Below, one piece after another: positions 46,413 to 58,640 of a stretch of 64,000 nt of DNA (position 1 is its first letter; every line of letters begins with the position of its first letter). A program made the translations under genes and the position numbers. Under the pieces are notes generated by a model, which saw only the letters and a list, made by a program, of their open reading frames with translations, was not told the DNA's origin and ran no database searches. The DNA comes from Apium graveolens (taxonomy: Eukaryota > Streptophyta > Magnoliopsida > Apiales > Apiaceae). The stretch spans positions 77,862,231 to 77,926,230 of the forward strand of contig NC_133647.1 of assembly GCF_009905375.1 (NCBI RefSeq). The letters run 5' to 3'.

Positions 46413-49400
46413 TGTGGTGCCCTCCAAACCCGAGTCAGAAGTTTGGGGTCCATAACACAAAAACAATATATAAACCTGTATAAGAAATATTATTTATAAT
46501 GACCCTGCTTCACAAAACCACGGATCGCAACAGGTTAAAGTATGAAAACAAGCCACAACCTTAACTTTTATTACAACGTACCAAATCCCAACTAATTTAA
46601 CTTACAATCGATAATAAAATCATTCTTACAATCTGAGTATCTCTATACCGCATGAAGCTTCTGCTAGCTTGATTCAACTCCCTGGAACCTTAGCCCGCAC
46701 TTTGGACTGAGGAACTTCACTATCATCCACATTATTTTCAACTGTAAAATATATAAAAGATTCGCAAGGGTGAGCTAACTAGCTCAACAAGTCATAATAG
46801 TGATAACTGAGGTTAAACAATGATCAACTGAAATGATTCAAAGGAATCAAGTTGCTTTTTAACTCATCATTAGAATTGGATATTCATTTTTAAGTTTTAA
46901 AAACCAAGGTTAGGCTGCTGATCAGTCACGCACTAACCCAGAGCAAGCACACAACACTGCTCTAATTACTGGATCCAAGGCACACATTGGCCTAACTTGA
47001 CCATTGGTATGGTCTAACCACGAATCTGGTCCACATATATAAAAACTATCCAATCCTAAAGCAGTTCAATATGATAACAATATGATTCAATAAAATAAGA
47101 TCATAATCGATGATGGTTAAACATTTGCATAAAACATAAGAAAACTCATAGATATCTCAAGGGTATATCAGGGTATGTATAAGAAACGGTTTTCAGTTTG
47201 TACAAGGGTCAGGTATCAAACCAGTAATGATTTTTCAGGATATGGTTCTTTGATGTTACTAAGAATGATTGGGGTATAAAAGTTTCTGTGTTTTCAAACC
47301 ATTTTCTTCTGGTGTTTGGTGTTTGGTAGTTAAACATTTGGGAAATAGTATCATATGTGTGTGGTTTGGTGTCTAAGGATCAACAAAGGAAGGTTTACAA
47401 AGAACAAGGCTCACGGCTCAAGATCAAGAAAAATCAGGGATTCAAGGGTAAATAGTTAATGCACTTGCAATGTAAACAAGAGTTATTTTGAATAATAGCG
47501 ACATGTTATGAAACATTCGAAAACATTGGTAATATATATCTTGAAGCAAATTTCAGAAATACTTGCCTTACAAGGCTTTATAACTATTACTGATCAATTC
47601 TGGACCAACTCTGCCGCTTAGGCTTTTACGTCCAACCACTATGTCACTCTGGATTCGACCTTGACACTCAGGTCTTCCTGTTGAAACTCTACTGAACTCG
47701 TCAATTGATTATTAGGTTATCTTTAGTCCATCGTCCACTTTCAGGTTCTCGATCATAACCTACAGGGTCGAAATACCCTACATTAGACATCTAAGTATGC
47801 TTGACATATCCTCGATACTAATTCTTACCCAACGATATTCAAACCCGACTCGTAATTATTCATATTAGAATAACACAGAACATAATTAGGGTTCATATTC
47901 TCAAAATCAATCCAGTGTTCATTTTCAGAAAATACGTATACTCGTCATTTTACGAAATTAGGATTACTGTGTTTTGGCCAAAACATACAACACAACATAC
48001 AATCAGGTTCTGTATAAATATACGTATATGTATTTACTTATACTCGCTCGACGTCCCGATAATCCTCGGATACGCTTCCCGTATTCCCGTAGTTTAATTT
48101 TCCGGAAATCTGACATCGTCCCCTTTGTTTATCGGACTACCCGTCGAAACATCATCGACGTCAATAACACAAATCACAATCCAATTCGAACCACGACAAC
48201 CAGTTATAACATACAAATTCCAATCACCGATGCAATTTAGTTATTAATTATTATTACCCGCATGTTTATATTTTTATTTGTAGGACTCAGAAATGATTCA
48301 TCATTGTCCACCGTCGGCTCGCCGAGGCTCATCGCCGATGGCGGCAAAAATTCGCGGGTACCCGAAATATTCGAGTGTCTGACACGAATTTCACCGATTA
48401 AATTTCCGAATAATCCAAAAATAATACTTCAAAAATCACGGAATTTCATTCGAAATATTCACCACAATAAAGTAATTATTCGAAATGCAAAAGAAATGGA
48501 AGGATTGAATTATTCAGAAGATTCGATAACCAATAATCGAACAATAAAAAATGTATACACAAATATATATACATGCCCAATTAAGAAACTGATAGGAACA
48601 GCCACTGCACCGAAGATGTGACCGCGATTCCCACCAGAAAACACACAGCAAACACCCACACAGACTCACACACCCAGAACGCACACACACACGACTATAA
48701 CACACACACACACAAAAACTCGACCGTGACCAGGAACCGGGCCGGAAAACGGAAAAAGGCGGTCGGAAAACCGAGCACTGGCGGCGATTACTCACCGGAA
48801 TCACAGGCGGCGGCCAAGAATCTAGATAACCAGGGAATTACGAGATGAGAACACAGAGGAGAGACCGAATGGATGATACGACTGGGAGAAAAGGAATTGA
48901 CAGAGAGAGGGTAGTGTAGAGAGATTGATGAAAATGGAGAATGAAAAAAAATAAAACGAGAAAGACACTGTGAATTCGTTTGCTGTGTTTTTGTTTTATT
49001 ATTATTCTTTTTTTCTTCTGTAGACTCAGCAATTGACACGTATCCACAGGGTAACAGGGCACTGCCACGTGTCCTATTTTCTGACTGGAAGCTCCATTTC
49101 TGCATCTTCTTTAATCTTTTAACGGAACAGCTTGCGAATGAAAATTAATCCAAATGATCCCAAAATATTTTTAAAACTTTATAAATATCCCGAATTCACT
49201 AAAATAAGGTTTTCACAATTTTTAAAATATTTTTGAAACGTAACTCGTACCCACATTTAACATTTAACGATCTGAGCTGCATTTACAAGAAACTCAGAAA
49301 ATTATGAAAATAGTTTTAAAATATCACAAATATCCCGAAGTTTACAAAAACATAAATTTCGTAATTTTAAAATAATTTTTGAAATGCAGTTTATACTCGC

Positions 49401-49886
49401 TTTTAACAATTAAATGAATCGACACGACGGTGAAATTAATCCCGAAAATTTCCAAAATGATTTTAAAATTCTCGAAGTATTTCAAACTTAAATAAATATG
49501 AGTTTCATAATTTTTGAAGAATTCTAGAATTTAATATGGATTTTACAAATAAAAGCAATTAGAAAATCATTTAAGAATTAATAAAATATTAATTTCTCAA
49601 TTTTATAAAATCCTAAAAATAATTATTATAATTATAAAACCATAAAAACAATTTTAGAGACTCTTCAAATATTTATACAAATAAATTTGCATTAAATCCA
49701 CTTTTAAAAGTGAAACAATTCAATACCATTCCTTAATTAATCACGCGGACAACCCGGTACACTATAAATCACACATAGATAAAAATCGGACAACACATAG
49801 CGGTCAAAATCAATACACATATTTTATTTATCTAATAGTTCCATAATTACATATATAAATAATTCAAAAATACGCGAGTCGTTATA
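46413..49886 (-). repeat. E2 5' LTR (3,474 bp)
   Basis: Same length as the copy at 25288-28761 and about 98% identical in the part compared. It keeps the G-box (49066-49071), the GT-rich stretch and the TATAACG start. The antisense frame seen in the other copy is split here by a TGA near 48619. Confidence 0.93.
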
Positions 49887-49891
49887 TTATG
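49887..49891. repeat. E2 target site duplication, right copy (TTATG)
   Basis: Perfect partner of 25283-25287; beyond it the E1 5' LTR resumes. Confidence 0.93.
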
Positions 49892-52524
49892 CTGGACTGC
49901 CACTCAGCCACTTACGCTTTGATGGACTCCCAATGAGCCACTTACACTTTGATGGACTCCAACTGAGCCCATGGCGCCTATGCCGACACATTTTGATTGG
50001 GCTTACTTCCCGAACGTTGGGCAAGTAATCAAACTCTTTTATCAAATTAACAACTTCATTGCGCCAAAAATTCACCATGGAGCCGGATCCCTTAGGTTTT
50101 GAGCGAGTATCTAAATCCCCTTCGAAAGGAAGATCTTAAATTTGAAAATGAGTTTTGGGATCCCCTCTAACTTTAAAATCATTTTGAAGGCTCGAAAACA
50201 TTTTTGAAAATGTTTGAAGTAAGGATGATTTAATAGAATAAATCAGTTACAAAATAATCGAAGAATGTCTGAATATTATTCTTTAAATAATATTCCAATA
50301 AAGAATAGCTTTTATCAAAATAAATCTAGTAATAGTTTTTGGAAATAATACTTGAAACGAATAATAATTATCGAAAGATATACGAAAGTAAAATCTTTAT
50401 TTGAATAATCGAAAATAATGTTTGATTAGTGTTCAAAACTATTGAATATACCTTATTTGATTAATAGTTATAGAAAACTATATATATATATACATATATT
50501 ATACTCGGGAACATCGACTCCCTGTTTAGAAAAATGTTCACCTTTGGGTCCCCTATACTAAGGGTATACACAACTATTGCTAATCTCTAGCATAGGTATT
50601 ATGCACTTTATAAGCATTTGAATTGATAATAAAATATCAAGATTTCACAACATGCATATATATACCATATCAACATGCTCCAATATATCACAAGATTTGC
50701 TAATAACAACCATGCACTTATCTCAAGATAATGCATCAATATATTTACATCACAACAACAGTATAACGGGTAGAAAACTTGCCTGAGTGTACCGGGGTAG
50801 ACTTAAGCTTAGAGTGGGTATGGTAACCTATGAACAATAATATAAGTCATAATTAAACCATGGTCGCTTAAGAAACTAGACTTTATCCACTTAGACCCTA
50901 ACGTTCGCTTTTGCGCTTAACTTTTTACATAAGTCGCTCAAGTACCCTCGACTCCACCATTTTTATAAAACTAACCATTAAACATTTTAAGGCGACCCTT
51001 TCACGAGTACTTTACCAACTGCCTATTCCACCTTACATAATTGTTTCGTGTTTTAATTAATCATTTAAGTGTCTCAATTATGGTCTCAAATTTACTCGAG
51101 GTTTCAGGGTTCGCTCGCGAAACGCCGTTACTTAAAACGGTCGTTTCTCATTACTCGTAACTCGGATTTAGGCGAACGACATATCAAAACGAAGCTCGTA
51201 ACATGAACTATCTAAACATGGCAAAGGTAAGAATCCTACAGTGAGTTCATGGGTCCTAAAGTTAAGAACAGAAACAGTTAAGGAAAATCGGGCATTATGA
51301 CGGCTATAACTTAGCAATTTCCAATATTTTTACCACTCCAAATCAATCCCTTCCAACTACAATCCATCCACAACTTCAAGATTCAAACCTAGGATACTGA
51401 TCTTAGCCAAAACAAGCTTAAGATCCTCAATGCAATTCAATATTATACCATCTCCATAATCAACTAATTTACTTAACAATCAAAGATCAATTCAAACTTA
51501 ATCATTCAAACAACTACCCATCCATCTAAACTATCCCAAAATTCAAGCAAACAAACTTAGTACTTAAAGGTCCAGAAGTTTTATACCTTATTTGTGAGGG
51601 GAAAGTTTCTAGGAAGCCTTAAAACCTTGATTAATCCTTATACAAGCTTGGATCTCATAAACAATCAATAAAATACAAAGTTAGGTTTTGAAATTTCTAA
51701 AAGTCCGATTGAAAGAACTGTAAAAATGAGGGTTTTGCCATGCTTATTTGGTCGAGACTTGTGAAAAGAGTTGTAGGCCATCTCAATACCTTTCCAAAGA
51801 GCTATAGAGCATAATATTTGAGAGAGTATTGAAGGAGATATGATAGTTTTAAGTTGCTGCTCTGGTTTTGGCCGAGAGCAAGGGAAGAAATGAAGAATGC
51901 TTCTTATTTGTCTTGGAAAATGAAATGAATTGCTTGGTTACAAATTAACATAGGTAATTTAGGTGTTAAAAACATGTGGATCGGAATCAATCTTGAACAA
52001 ATATCTTCCTCCTTTGCATACATCATCTTGCTCACGTCACTAGCTAGCCATTTGTCATTATCTTGTGATGTGATGATGTCATAGTCCCTTAACTTCTTGA
52101 ACAAGCTTGTCTCTTGGTCACTTATTTGTTTTACGGTTTGTTTAACTCTCGTTCTCGTTACTCGTTTGAGAGATCATATCCGGGATCTTGTTACTTGGGC
52201 TTCCATAAACCTTTCTTAAAATTTTATACTTCTTTAATGATCCTCTCTTATAATCCTTGAATTTAAATCCCTTTTAATCATGCTACCTTATACTTAATTC
52301 TTTCGGTATCTGGTGGATTTTCAGGAAAAATCAAAGTGTTCGAATCCGAATTCTGATGACCTTTACATACACTCATTTACTTTATGAAATACTAATACGA
52401 TCTCAGAATTTCCATAACAGTACTCCTATATAGTGTGGTTTGATAATTTTCCTTATTCAGCATCATCAGCAAAAGTTACTATTCATCAGGGTTTCAAATA
52501 TTTCCAAAATTTGGGGTTATTACA
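49892..52524 (-). repeat. E1 5' LTR, distal part (resumes after E2)
   Basis: Continuation of the LTR begun at 24102. Its last 1.1 kb aligns with the 3' LTR remnant 4300-5398, and it ends GGTTATTACA at 52524 (minus strand start TGTAATAACC). A worn tandem repeat lies at 49893-49971 and an AT run at about 50482-50500. No gene is seen: frames at 49887-50078 and 51904-52104 lack motifs. Confidence 0.85.
49893..49971. repeat. 30 bp tandem repeat, about 2.6 units, in the E1 LTR
   Basis: Units at 49893-49922, 49923-49952 and a partial at 49953-49971, built on TGGACTCC...GAGCCACTTAC.CTTTGA with a few substitutions. Confidence 0.8.
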
Positions 52525-52774
52525 GTAAACCTTATTTCTAAGCGGGCCGAGACCCAGCTTGAATTGTAATTTTAACATGCTAAGAAAATAACTGTTCTAT
52601 CCTCGCATGGGCGTCCCTAGGAAGGGCTCCCCTGCTGGTTTCTTAGTCTATTAACAAATGTCAAAAAATCAAGGCACAAAAAAGTAAATAGTAATTAAGC
52701 ATTCATTCATAAATAGTGTAATGTGAGTCAAGTACATGTTTGTGGCCTCGGGTAGGTACCTATATAGCACTACC
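52525..52774. other. Unassigned sequence between E1 and E5
   Basis: Two hundred and fifty bases with no open frame or repeat I recognise. It is either the oldest host DNA in the window or part of a still older element. The last five bases (CTACC, 52770-52774) are the candidate E5 target duplication, whose partner is off the window. Confidence 0.5.
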
Positions 52775-53022
52775 TGTTGAGTGGAATTTATGACACTTTA
52801 TAATACTCTATTACGCTTTGAATTGATGCGTTTGTACTCAATATGTTAAGTGTTTTAACGTGTTTTCTTGTATTTTTGCATTTCAGGCATTATCTAGGTA
52901 ATCAGGTGAATTAGCATTGTTTTGGTGCTAATTTGGTGTCAAATGGTGTTGGAATAAAAACTCGTGGAAAGCCGACTCAAAGCAGCAAAGAAAATCAGAA
53001 ATCTGAAGTTTTTTCCAGAGGT

Positions 53023-53113
53023 ATGGCGCGCCGGTGCTGGTCAAGTGCACGGTCGCGCCAGGATGTCAGAAAGGCAGCGCGCCCGCGCTGTGATAGCGCG
53101 CGGCCGCACCGGT
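53023..53113 (+). repeat. E5 LTR GC-rich block of CGCG boxes
   Basis: An island of GCGCGCCCGCGC-type words in otherwise AT-rich DNA, including GGCGCGCC (53025-53032) and GCGGCCGC (53100-53107). The 3' LTR copy (62990-63080) is better preserved, with four related units. A similar block recurs inside the element at 59877-59998. VCGCGB is the known CAMTA binding site; use here is inferred. Confidence 0.7.
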
Positions 53114-53180
53114 GGGAATTCAAAGAATCCTGATTCTATTATGATTACAATTGGAGGACTTCTGGATTGCATGGGGCTGC

Positions 53181-53190
53181 TATATATATT
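53181..53190 (+). promoter_or_regulatory. E5 LTR TATA box
   Basis: TATATATATT after GGGGCTGC, conserved at 63147-63156 in the 3' LTR. It lies about 70 bp downstream of the GC-rich block. Confidence 0.6.
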
Positions 53191-54230
53191 CAAATAAAGG
53201 ACGTTTTCAAGGGAGAGACGTACCAGAGCGCAAGGAGAGACGTAAGAAGACCATTTTAGAACGGATTCAACGAAGACAAAAAAGTTCTTATTTTTACTTG
53301 TGAATATTTGTTCTAAGTTTTAACTTGGATGCTAGGTTTCTTACTTATGAACATTACTCTTGTTTCATACTTGGTTTTGTTATTTAAGTATAAATACTAC
53401 GTTTATTATACCATGCTTTTATCGGAACCCACGTTGATGATGAGTCCGATTATGGGCTAATCGTTATAGTGGGGTTCTAACGGATTTATTTATGGATTTC
53501 TTTAGTTAATTTATTTCAATTCCTTAATGTGTGGTGATTGTATGATAACCTAGTATTGCTTGTGCGTATTCATCTTATGAGCGTCGCGAACTTATAAGAT
53601 AACGCGTTAATCTTTAATGAAGCGACAGTGAATTTAAGGATTTAGAACTTGCCATGCTAGCATAGGTTCATGTGTTATTGTTATGCATGATTTGTAGGTA
53701 ATTTTAACCATCTTACTTGCCCTGTGTAATCATGATAGAGAACTTGTGCTTTAAACCTTTATGTTGTCAAATTCTATAGAAAGATAGGTTCTCAATATAA
53801 TTGGTGTCTATTCAGCTTCTATCTCTTTTGTTGATGTCTGGTAGTATGATATTCGTACAAAGAAAGTTGGCGTTTATCAGTTTTGTATTATCTGATTAGT
53901 GTCATCACCATTACATGCTGAGGTTAAAAACAATAAGACTATTGAATGAAGTATTTAATGAAGTTAGAATCCCATGTTTGTGTCATATAATATACAACCC
54001 TCTTTACTCTCTTAGTTATAATTGTTAATTTAATTCTTAGTTATGAACAACCTCAATTTGTTATCGTCATAGCATTGAATAATAACCATACATTGTTGCT
54101 TAAGTGCATAATTTAATTAGTTAAGCAAAGCCAGTCTCTGTGGGAACGAATCTGATTTATATCTTATACTACTTGCGAACACGTATACTTGCGTGAATTA
54201 TTAGCGTGTGTTTAGCGACTAACAAGTTTT

Positions 54231-54248
54231 TGGAGCCGCTACCGGGGA
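54231..54248 (+). other. E5 primer binding site (tRNA-Asp type)
   Basis: TGGAGCCGCTACCGGGGA, 15 of 18 bases complementary to the 3' end of plant tRNA-Asp as I remember it, the primer typical of Athila. It lies six bases after the LTR. Confidence 0.85.
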
Positions 54249-54365
54249 CTGCGGTGTTAATTTTTAGTTTATGTGTTTTCCATCAGTGGTCATTAAAGTT
54301 CATGGACTCGGACATTGTTACTCATCTATTTCCTTGTCTTATTTCAGGTACTTTATCAAGGGTGT

Positions 54366-55943
54366 ATGCATAAGCGTTCGCGTACTCGTAAGAGAACTCT
54401 AGATAAAGCCGATGAAGAAGTTTTAGTGGTTTGAAATGAAGTTTTTGAAGAAGAAAAGAAGGTAGAAGAAGAAGAGAAAGTCAAGGAACCAGTTTTATTA
54501 GAGATGGGTGATCAAGTAGAAAATCCTAAGGCTTTGATGGACTATTCTCAGCCTAAGATCAATGACATTCAGTCAAGCATCATCAGGCTAGTCATCAGGG
54601 ATAACACTTTTGAGATCAAGTCGAGCACGATTCAGATGATACAGAACTCAGTTCAGTTTGGGGGTTCTCCTACTGAAGATCCCAACATGCACATCAGGGA
54701 TTTCATCGAGATATGTGACATGTTCAAGTTCAATGATGTGACTGAAGATGCTATCAAGCTGCGACTCTTCCCATTTTCTCTGAGGGATAAAGCTAAGTGT
54801 TGGTTACATTCTCTACCAGCAAGGTCTATCACCATTTGGGAAATCTTGCTCAAAAGTTTCTCACTAAATTCTTCCCTATGGCGAAGACTGCTGCAATCAA
54901 GAATGCTCTTACTCAGTTTGCTCAGCAAACTGGAGAATCTCTGTGTAAGGCATGGGATCGATATAAGGAGATGCTAATGAAGTGCCCACACCATGGCATG
55001 CCTGATTGGATGATTATTAACTGTTTCTACAATGGATTGGGTGCTACCTCTAGACCCATGCTCGATGCAGCATCAGGAGGAGCCTTGTGGGCTAAGAGCT
55101 ACGATGAAGCTTATGAATTGATTGAACTGATGGCTTCAAATGAGTACCAGAATCCTTCCCAGAGACTGACTCAGGGAAAAATAGCACGGAATTCTGGAGT
55201 TGGATCTAGCAACTGCTATAGCTGCCCAATTTAAGGCTTTGACGATGAAGGTGGATACTTTGGCTAATCATTGGGTTAATCAAATCGCTAGTGTCTGTGA
55301 GCTTTATGCTGATGCCTATAAGACTGATCAGTGCACAATTTCTAATGAACCAGCTCAGTTCATGAGCAACTTTCAGCATTCACAGCAACCTGTTCCAGCC
55401 ACTTATCATCCCAACAACCGAAACTATCCTAATTTCAGTTGGAGCAACGCTCACAATGCGGTTCAACAGCCTTATCAGCAGTATCCAGCTAAGCAGTACA
55501 ATCCTCCTGGTTTTCAGCAACCGCAATATGCACCAAGACAGCAATTTCAGCTGCAACAAGCTAATAAAAAATCTGAATTAGGGGAGTTGAAGCTTATGTG
55601 CAAGAGTCAAGCTGTTTCTATAAAGACCTTGGAAAATCAAATTGGGCAAATTGCCAAAGCCTTGCTAAATCGTCAGCCTAGTATACTACCTAGTGACACT
55701 GAAGTGCCAGTAAGGAATATAAGGAGCATGTAAAAGCAATCACTTTGAGGTCTGGAAAGGTTGCGAATCCAGAACAAACTCAAGCATTGACTGAAGAAGC
55801 TGGGGCTGAGAAAGAAGTAGAGCAGCAGGAAGTAGAAGTGGAACCAAGGAAGACTACTGTTGAGCACACTCCTCCTAAGAGTAATACAGGGGAGAAACAG
55901 ATCTATCCTCCACCATCTTTTCCTAAGCGGCTGTAGAAGAAAA
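54366..55943 (+). pseudogene. E5 gag (Athila), broken
   Basis: ATG 54366 starts a basic N-terminus (MHKRSRTRKRTLDK). A TGA interrupts at 54432-54434, then the frame continues through 54504 with the Athila capsid region (TEDPNMHIRDFIEICDMFK, LRLFPFSLRDKAKCWLHSLP). Single-base shifts near 54840, 55190, 55717 and 55950 and a TAG at 55934-55936 split the rest. The segments include ALTQFAQQTGESLCKAWDRY, HGMPDWMIINCFYNGL, a Gln/Tyr/Pro-rich stretch (about 55390-55560) and ENQIGQIAKALLNRQPSILPSD. No CCHC knuckle is evident. Confidence 0.9.
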
Positions 55944-55944
55944 A

Positions 55945-57411
55945 GCCGGACAAGCAATTTGAGAAGTTGTGGAGGTGTTCAAGAAACTTCATATCAACAT
56001 ACCTTTCGCTGAGGCTCTCGAGCAGATGCCTAGTTATGCAAAGTTTATGAAAGGTATTCTCTCTCGGAAAGTGAAACTAGATGATTTAGAGACAGTCGCT
56101 CTAACGGAGGAATGTAGTGCTGTGCTGCAACAGAAGTTGCCTTCGAAGCTTAAAGATCCAGGAAGCTTCATTATTCCGTGTACTATTAGCAAAGTTTCTT
56201 TTGACAGATGCTTATGTGACTTGGGAGCTAGCATCAATCTGATGCTTTTGTCAATCTTCAAGCAGTTGGACTTACCTGATCCAAAACCAACTTATATGAC
56301 TTTATAATTGGACAGCCGTTCTATTACATATCCGCGAGGTATTGTGGAGGATGACTTGGTCAAGGTTGATAAACTCATCTTCCCTACTGATTTCATCATT
56401 CTTGATTTCGAGGAGGATAAGAAGATTCCGATAATCTTGGGAAGACCTTTCTTAGCGACCGGCCGAACCTTGATAGATGTGCAGAAGGGTGAGCTCACAA
56501 TGCGAGTGCTGGATCAGGATGTAACTTTTAATGTGTTCAATGCTATGAAATTTTCTATAGAAAATGAGGAGTGCTTAAAGGTGGAGTTGGTCGATTCTGT
56601 GGTTACTTCAGAACTTGATCAATTTCTAAGGTCTAATGCCTTAGAAAAAGCCTTATTGGGAAATTCAGATAGTGAAGATGACGAAGGTGAAGAACAATTA
56701 CAATATTTGAATGCTTCTCCTTGGAAGAGGAAGATTGATATACCTTTTAAATCTCTTGGAATGGAGGAATTGAACAAAGCTCCTAAACGCCTCAAGCCAT
56801 CTATTTAAGAAGCTCCCACTCTTGAGCATAAGCCTTTACCTGAGCATTTGAGGTATGCGTTTTTAGGTGATGCATCTACTTTGCCTATTATTATTGTATC
56901 TGATCTTTCAGGTAGTGATGAGGAAAAGCTCCTGAGGTTTCTAAGAGAGTTCAAATCGATAATTGGTTGGACTATAGCAGATATCAAGGGAATCAGCCCT
57001 TCTTATTGCATGCATAAAATTCTGCTAGAGGAAGGTAGCAAGCCTACGGTTGAGCAGCAAAGAAGACTTAATCCGATCATAAATGAAGTAGTAGAGAAAG
57101 AAATTCTTAAGTGGCTAGATGCAGGGATCATCTATCCTATTTCTGACAATTCATGGGTAAGTCCAGTTCAATGTGTGCCAAAGAAAGGTGGAATTACTGT
57201 GGTAGAAAATGAGAATAATGAGCTTATTCCTATAAGAACAATCACGGGGTGGAGAGTTTGTATGGACTATAGGAAGCTGAACAAGGCCACTATGAAGGAT
57301 CACTTCCCTTTTCCCTTCATTGACCAGATGCTTGATATATTGGCTGGTCATGAGTACTATTGCCTTCTTGATGGCTATTCGGGTTACAATCTGATTTTTA
57401 TCGCTCTATAA
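55945..57411 (+). pseudogene. E5 pol: protease and first half of reverse transcriptase
   Basis: Protease from about 55969: SKLKDPGSFIIPCTI, catalytic DLGASI (Asp at 56218-56220) and IPIILGRPFLATGRTLIDV. TAA stops lie at 56305-56307 and 56806-56808 without a frame change. RT follows with VVEKEILKWLDAGIIYPI, WVSPVQCVPKKGG, the RVCMDYRKLNKAT stretch and HEYYCLLDGYSGYN. A TAA at 57409-57411 ends this open stretch; the same frame continues. Confidence 0.9.
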
Positions 57412-58640
57412 GATCAGGAGAAGACTACCTTCACTTGTACATTTGGTACTTTCGCCTTCAGACGAGTTTCATTTGGTCTGTGTGGTACACCAACCACATT
57501 TCAGAAATTTATGATGACCATTTTTTTTGATATGATTGGCCAGAATGTGGAGATGTTCATGGACGACTTCTCTGTATTTAGCTATTCTTTTGATGAATGC
57601 TTGCAAAATCTTGGACACGTTCTCAATAGATATGTTGAGACCAATTTGGTTCTCAATTGGGAGAAATGTCACTTTATGGTGCGACAGGCATTATTCTTGG
57701 GCACAAGGTTTCTAGTGAGGGTCTTGAGGTGGACAAAGCCAAGGTGGAGGTCATTGAAAATCTTCCTCCTCCTATTTCTGTAAAGGGAATTCATAATTTT
57801 CTTGGTCATGCGGGTTTCTATAGGCGTTTCATCAAAGACTTCTCTAAGATTTCGAAGCCATTGTGCAGTTTGCTTGAAAAAGATGTCCCTTTCAAGTTTG
57901 ATGATGAGTGCCTGGCAACTTTCGAAACATTGAAGAAGAGTTTAATCTCGGCACCTATTATAACTGCACCTGATTGGTCTGAACTTTTTGAGATGATGTG
58001 CGATGCAAGTGACTATGCAGCTGGAGCAGTTCTTGGGCAGAGGAAGAACAACATATTTCATGTGGTCTACTACGCTATCAAGACCCTAAATGGTGCTCAA
58101 TTGAATTATACTACTACGGAGAAAGAACTTTTGGCTATTTTCTATGGTTTTAAGAAATTTCGATCTTATCTACTTGGGACTAAGGTGACAGTTTTCACTG
58201 ATCACGCTGCAATTCGTTATCTCGTCTCAAAGAAGGACTCGAAGCTTATATTGATTAGATGGGTTCTTTTGCTTCAAGAATTTGAACTAGAGATCAAGGA
58301 CAGAAAGGGGACTGAAAATCAAGTCGCTGATCATCTCTTGCGTTTAGAGAACTCTAATGCTACTTTATTGGATAAGACATTGATTAATGAGTCTTTTCCC
58401 GACGAGAAGCTATTTGGAGTGCAAGAAGAAGAACCATGGTTTGCAGATATTATGAACTACCTTCTGAGTAATATCATGCCTCCCGACTTATCTTATGCTC
58501 AAAGGAAGAAGTTTCTATATGAAGTGAAGTGGTACATGTGGGATGAGCCGTTTCTTTTTCAACAAGGAGCAGACCAAATCATCAAGAGATGTATTCCTTA
58601 TAGCGAAATGGGGGGATCTTGTAAGATTTTCACTCAATGG
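57412..58640 (+). pseudogene. E5 pol: second half of reverse transcriptase and RNase H
   Basis: Same frame up to about 57685, with TFTCTFGTFAFRRVSFGLC and the catalytic FMDD at 57556-57567. After a one-base shift the 57657-58742 frame takes over: [17 protein letters not shown], then RNase H ([43 protein letters not shown]) and the linker [16 protein letters not shown]. Another shift near 58610-58640 leads into integrase. Confidence 0.9.

Larger units (their letters stand above)
25288..49886 (-). mobile_element. E2: minus-strand Tekay-type element with long LTRs and a decayed interior (LARD-like), hosting E4
   Basis: Two LTRs of exactly 3,474 bp, a perfect TTATG duplication, a PBS at 46398-46409 and a PPT at 28762-28785 define a complete insertion. 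Without E4 the interior is about 5.6 kb. Pol words survive only as fragments (protease end, RT start, RNase H, linker), and no gag is found. The LTRs differ by only about 1.7% (20 differences in the first 1.1 kb), so the interior was almost certainly already dead when the element last moved. That makes it a non-autonomous derivative mobilised in trans. Confidence 0.9.
4300..52524 (-). mobile_element. E1: outer minus-strand Tekay-type gypsy element hosting E0, E2 and E3
   Basis: This element is recognised from its two LTRs. The 3' LTR remnant (4300-5398) aligns with the end of the 5' LTR (about 51437-52524) at roughly 93-94% in the first 320 bases I compared. The interior runs from a PBS at 24086-24097 leftward to a PPT at 5399-5417. 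Three younger elements interrupt it: E0 in the 3' LTR, E3 in the interior (CTTAT duplication) and E2 in the 5' LTR (TTATG duplication), with E4 inside E2. Removing E2 joins 25287 to 49892 and gives a 5' LTR of about 3.8 kb. The 5 bases beyond its right end are GTAAA (52525-52529); the matching left copy is outside the window. Confidence 0.85.
52775..54224 (+). repeat. E5 5' LTR (1,450 bp)
   Basis: Starts TGTTGAGTGGAATTTATGAC and ends GCGACTAACA. It contains a GC-rich block (53023-53113) followed 70 bp later by a TATA box. Frames at 52933-53197 cross the GC block in two phases and look like chance. Confidence 0.93.

Noticed and set aside
52525..52774. Possible host gene fragment between E1 and E5
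   Set aside because: No open frame, splice signal pattern or recognisable motif.
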